Below the pieces are notes generated by a model. It worked only from the letters and a program-made list of their open reading frames with translations. It was not told the origin of the DNA and made no database searches. The translations under genes and the position numbers were made by a program. From Streptomyces sp. NBC_00483 (GTDB taxonomy: Bacteria; Actinomycetota; Actinomycetes; Streptomycetales; Streptomycetaceae): a DNA stretch of 64,000 nt. Of this stretch, positions 61,386 to 64,000 are shown piece after piece; within the stretch, counting starts at the first letter, position 1; the number at the start of each line of letters is the position of its first letter. The stretch is from contig NZ_CP107880.1 of NCBI RefSeq assembly GCF_036013745.1, forward strand, positions 4,588,001-4,652,000, in the 5' to 3' direction.

Positions 61386-62957
61386 TCAGAGGGAGAGGTC
61401 GCCCGGGCGGTCATCCCGGCGGCCGTTCGTGGGCGTGAGAGCCATCAGGTCGTCGAAGAGCTTCTGGCGCCGCGGCCGGCCGGTGACGGTGAAGTACTGG
61501 CGGCGGAAGTCGCTGCTGTCCGCCACGACGAAGAACCGCTCGGGCCGGTCGGTCTCGGCCAGATGCTGTTCGGCGTACGCGTGCGCCTGCCGCCGTATCT
61601 CGTCGGCCCTGTCGACATCGGCGGCATCGGCGGTGATCAGCAGGGCCGACACGTGTTCCAGGCCCTCGCCGAACACCACGGCGTCCACCACCGACGGGCA
61701 GCTGCGCAGGCTTCCCTCGACCCATTCCGGCGAGACATTGCGGCCGTGGCTGGTGATGATCACGTTCTTCAGGCGGCCGAGGATCCGGATGTAGCCGTCC
61801 TCGTCGATCTCGCCGCGGTCCCCCGTGTGCAGCCAGCCGTCCTCGTCGACGGGCCGGCTGGTCGGGTCCTCCACGGTGTAGCCGGCGAACAGTGACGTCG
61901 ACCTGACCAGCAGCTCCCCGCCCTCGGAGAGCCGGACCTCGCAGTGCGGCAGCGGCCTGCCGACGGTGCCGGGCCGCCAGTGCTCGGGCGTGTTCCACGA
62001 GACGACCGAGCTGTTCTCGGACAGGCCGTACCCCTCGTGCACACGCAACCCTGCCGCGTCCAGGCGCAGTTGGGCCGCTACGTCGACGGGCGCGCCGCCC
62101 GCCATCAGGAACGGCCGCACCTCGTCGCCGAGGACCGGTCCCCCGGCGGCGCCGCACACCGCCTTGTCGAGGGCGCTCACCGCGGCGGGCGGCAGCACGG
62201 CGGTGGTCGGCCGCCCGGCGCGCAGCCAGGTCACCACGTCGTCCGCGCGGGAGCCCGCGGTGCCGAGCAGCGCGGTCTTCTCGGGCAGCAGGATCATCCG
62301 GCCGCCGTTGATGATCGGCAGGTAGACCGCAGTGACCTGCTCGATGAGCAGGCTGAACGGCACCAGGGAGAGGTAGCGGGAGTACACCCCGTCCGGCGAG
62401 ACCGAGTCGAGGGACACGAGCAGCGCCTCGAGCGCCTTCGACCGGATCTTCACGCCCTTGGGCGCACCCGTGGTTCCCGAGGTGTGGATGACCTTGATGA
62501 TCCGCTCGTCCGGCGGCAGTCGGAGACCGTCGGCCTCCGCGACCCGGTTCCCTGCGCCGCTGTCCGCCGTGATCGGGAGGACGGTGACGGCGCCGTCCAG
62601 GCCCCACTCGGCGAGCTTGCGGACCCCGGCCTCGTCGGCCAGGCAGAGCCGGACCTCTTTCAGCAGCGAGGCGGCCTGCTCACCGGAGAACGCCAGCGGC
62701 ACCGGCACCTCGACGAAACCGCCGAGCAGCAGCGCGAGGTCGGCGGCCACCCACTCGGGGCCGTTGCCCGCCACCACGCCGATCGTGGCCCCGGCGTCCG
62801 CGCCGAGGTCGGCGAGCAGCCGGCGGATCTGCCCACTCCAGCCCGCCAATTCCCCGTACGTGAAGGTCCCGGCGACCGAGCCGTCGGCGGCCAGCCGCTC
62901 GACGAGAACGTCGTCGCGGCGCTCCGGCGCGTACAGACCGTCGTAGATCTCCCTCAT
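61386..62957 (-). CDS. stand-alone adenylate-forming ligase (acyl-CoA/acyl-ACP synthetase type)
   Basis: A 523-residue ANL enzyme that activates a carboxylic acid with ATP. Core motifs: IKVIHTSGTTGAPKGVKI (A3), LRVHEGYGLSENSSVVSWNT (A5), LHTGDRGEIDEDGYIRILGRLKN (A7/A8) and a C-terminal FTVTGRPRRQKLFDDL with a basic residue at the A10 position. No carrier protein or condensation domain is fused, so the acyl group is probably handed to CoA, a separate carrier, or directly to an acceptor. Hydrophobic pocket positions suggest a fatty or aryl acid; this is inference. Confidence 0.9.
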   Translation of the reverse strand: MREIYDGLYAPERRDDVLVERLAADGSVAGTFTYGELAGWSGQIRRLLADLGADAGATIGVVAGNGPEWVAADLALLLGGFVEVPVPLAFSGEQAASLLKEVRLCLADEAGVRKLAEWGLDGAVTVLPITADSGAGNRVAEADGLRLPPDERIIKVIHTSGTTGAPKGVKIRSKALEALLVSLDSVSPDGVYSRYLSLVPFSLLIEQVTAVYLPIINGGRMILLPEKTALLGTAGSRADDVVTWLRAGRPTTAVLPPAAVSALDKAVCGAAGGPVLGDEVRPFLMAGGAPVDVAAQLRLDAAGLRVHEGYGLSENSSVVSWNTPEHWRPGTVGRPLPHCEVRLSEGGELLVRSTSLFAGYTVEDPTSRPVDEDGWLHTGDRGEIDEDGYIRILGRLKNVIITSHGRNVSPEWVEGSLRSCPSVVDAVVFGEGLEHVSALLITADAADVDRADEIRRQAHAYAEQHLAETDRPERFFVVADSSDFRRQYFTVTGRPRRQKLFDDLMALTPTNGRRDDRPGDLSL

Positions 62958-63604
62958 CGCGCGCCCGCCCCCTGCGGAGCGAGGGAGGCTTCCTGGCCCC
63001 AGGTCACCGCGAGGTGGTAGCCGGACTCGGCCTCGCGGTTGATGCCGGCGTCAAAGGCCCGCAGGTCGATGAAGCCGGCCACGGGAGCGGTCTCGTAGTA
63101 CGTCCCCCACGTGCCCCGCTGCTCCGGCGGCAGGGCGTCCTCGCGGGCCTGGGCGAGTCCGGTGAACCGCAGCCCGATCCGCGCCAGGGTCCGGGCCAGC
63201 GGCTTGGTGACGGTGCACAGCAGGTACGAGGCGCCGTTGCACCAGCACAGCGCGGGCACCATGCCGATGAGCTTCAGGCCCGCGCCGGGTTCGCTGGAGG
63301 CCAGCGGCCCGACCTCGACCAGACCGGCCGGCTCGCACTCGGTACGCGTGGACCGCGATATGACGTCGGCCGCCCCGTCCCCGAGGTAGTGCTCGACGAG
63401 AAGGCTGCGTTCCCCTCCGTACGTCAGCCCCGCACAGGCCAGCGGGACGACGTCCGCTCCCGTGCCCTCGTCCGAGCACAGCGCGATGAAGCTGTCCGGC
63501 GACGGTGCGATCCGCGCCCCGTAGTCCCGCGCGTACCGGTCCTGTGCGAGCTCGACGCAGGCCAGCCACAAGGCACTCCCGCGGCGAGCGATGTTGATGC
63601 GCAT
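62954..63604 (-). CDS. T_hemolysin (thermostable hemolysin) domain protein
   Basis: A 216-residue protein of the thermostable hemolysin family, first gene of the six-gene operon. RYARDYGARIAPSPDSFIALC, RSLLVEHYLGDGAADVI and PAGLVEVGPLASSEPGAGLKL are visible, then CNGASYLLCTVTKPLARTLARIGLRF and GTWGTYYETAPVAGFIDL. The EVG..A..EPG..L pattern resembles GNAT/autoinducer-synthase-like acyltransferases, so an N-acyltransferase role is my suggestion; the hemolysin name comes from Vibrio work and may mislead. GGAGG lies 4 bases before ATG 63604. Its stop overlaps the ligase start (ATGA). Confidence 0.8.
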   Translation of the reverse strand: MRINIARRGSALWLACVELAQDRYARDYGARIAPSPDSFIALCSDEGTGADVVPLACAGLTYGGERSLLVEHYLGDGAADVISRSTRTECEPAGLVEVGPLASSEPGAGLKLIGMVPALCWCNGASYLLCTVTKPLARTLARIGLRFTGLAQAREDALPPEQRGTWGTYYETAPVAGFIDLRAFDAGINREAESGYHLAVTWGQEASLAPQGAGAR

Positions 63605-63654
63605 TGCCCCTCCATTCCGCATCACGGCCCGACCGACCGGCCGAGCACTCCTTC

Positions 63655-63690
63655 ACGTTATGACCATCAGTCGTTTTTTGACAACTAGTT
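63655..63690 (-). promoter_or_regulatory. predicted promoter of the 63.6-57.7 kb operon with AACTAGTT palindrome
   Basis: On the minus strand TTGTCA (63679-63684) and TAACGT (63655-63660) stand 18 bases apart, about 50 bases upstream of the first gene. The 8-base palindrome AACTAGTT (63683-63690) overlaps the edge of the -35 and is a possible operator. Confidence 0.5.
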
Positions 63691-63764
63691 CATGATCGGG
63701 AGTGGCGAACGGAAAGCGAGCAGCGAACTACGGATCCAGGCGCAGAACTTCACCCATCAAATAC

Positions 63765-64000
63765 CTACTCAGAGTGACCTTCCGGCGCATACTGGGCGGC
63801 GATCGGGTCGACGATCCCGGCCACCTCGCGGTGCAGCCGCGCCACGTCGTCGACCGGGAGCCGGGTCCAGCCCAGGCCGCCGATCATGGAGGTCATCACC
63901 TTCAGACGGGCATCGAGGCCCTCCTCGCCGGACCACAGGAAGCGGCGTGAGAGCAAATGCATGGCCGCGTAGCCGAGGATGTAGGCGCGCAGGGCGTCCA
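63765..64000 (-). CDS. C-terminal part of an unidentified protein (continues past window end)
   Basis: The last 77 residues of a gene that enters the window from the right edge: ALRAYILGYAAMHLLSRRF, a Trp-containing loop (LWSGEEGLDARLKVMTSM), then IGGLGWTRLPVDDVARLHRE and a final YAPEGHSE. The helical pattern could suit the ligand-binding domain of a TetR-type regulator, or an unrelated enzyme; I cannot decide. It lies upstream of and on the same strand as the six-gene operon and could be its regulator or first member. An internal ATG at 63962 exists but the frame stays open to the edge. Confidence 0.5.
   Translation of the reverse strand, partial: DALRAYILGYAAMHLLSRRFLWSGEEGLDARLKVMTSMIGGLGWTRLPVDDVARLHREVAGIVDPIAAQYAPEGHSE

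Overview
The window is high-GC actinobacterial DNA, almost certainly from a Streptomyces chromosome. Support comes from Lsr2 and TipA homologues, a WhiJ-type DUF397/ATPase/XRE locus, strong third-position G+C, frequent GTG starts with AGGAG-type ribosome binding sites, and many ATGA/GTGA overlaps. From memory, the gene order up to about 57.7 kb resembles the lsr2-to-polA-like core region of S. coelicolor (about SCO3375-SCO3434); this was not checked by alignment. No rRNA, tRNA, CRISPR array, insertion sequence or integrase was recognised, and no gap between genes exceeds about 260 bases.

Region by region. 0-2.4 kb: truncated lsr2, an ArgA-like acetyltransferase, a BlaI-type repressor and two small unknowns. 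2.5-8 kb: a tightly coupled NAD/CoA precursor operon (DUF2520 dehydrogenase, panC, nadB, nadC, coaX). 8-13 kb: a threonine-aldolase-like enzyme, an ArsR-type regulator and a two-component system. 13-17 kb: a MidA-type methyltransferase overlapping tail-to-tail with a stand-alone nuoD-like gene, then two bacterial-PH membrane proteins. 17-22 kb: a coiled-coil membrane protein and an osmoprotectant ABC transporter split into divergent units. 22-27 kb: a lysyltransferase-like gene that has lost its C-terminal part, then folP, folB, folK and, on the other strand, folE. 27-34.5 kb: the ftsH-hpt-tilS-metalloprotease-dacB block and divergent ppa. 34.6-43.3 kb: ThrE-like exporter, DedA protein, tipA with its own promoter/operator, a ClC plus glutamate decarboxylase pair, and an ABC-2 exporter with a PadR regulator. 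43.4-51.4 kb: a VOC/ArsR/SRPBCC cassette, the DUF397/ATPase/XRE locus, an aldehyde dehydrogenase, a lipoprotein and a FUSC membrane protein. 51-57.7 kb: ArsR, Gfo/Idh oxidoreductase, DUF2786 protein, class A beta-lactamase, nitrilase-family hydrolase and a second family-A DNA polymerase.

The most unusual part is 57.7-63.7 kb: six minus-strand genes, mostly overlapping or nearly so, encoding a T_hemolysin-domain protein, a stand-alone adenylate-forming ligase, a TauD-like Fe(II) dioxygenase, a darcynin-like small protein, an AurF-like diiron oxygenase and an MFS exporter. Together they have the parts of a small biosynthetic cluster (activate an acid, transfer it, oxidise twice, export). I do not recognise its product, and it is the best candidate for an undescribed system here.

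Other notable points are a Streptomyces interspersed GC-rich repeat that lies intergenically near 55.85 kb and inside the FUSC coding sequence near 49.95 kb, the MidA/NuoD pairing with a conserved candidate target arginine, and several well-formed operator-promoter arrangements (tipA, the PadR exporter, a probably leaderless VOC/ArsR operon).
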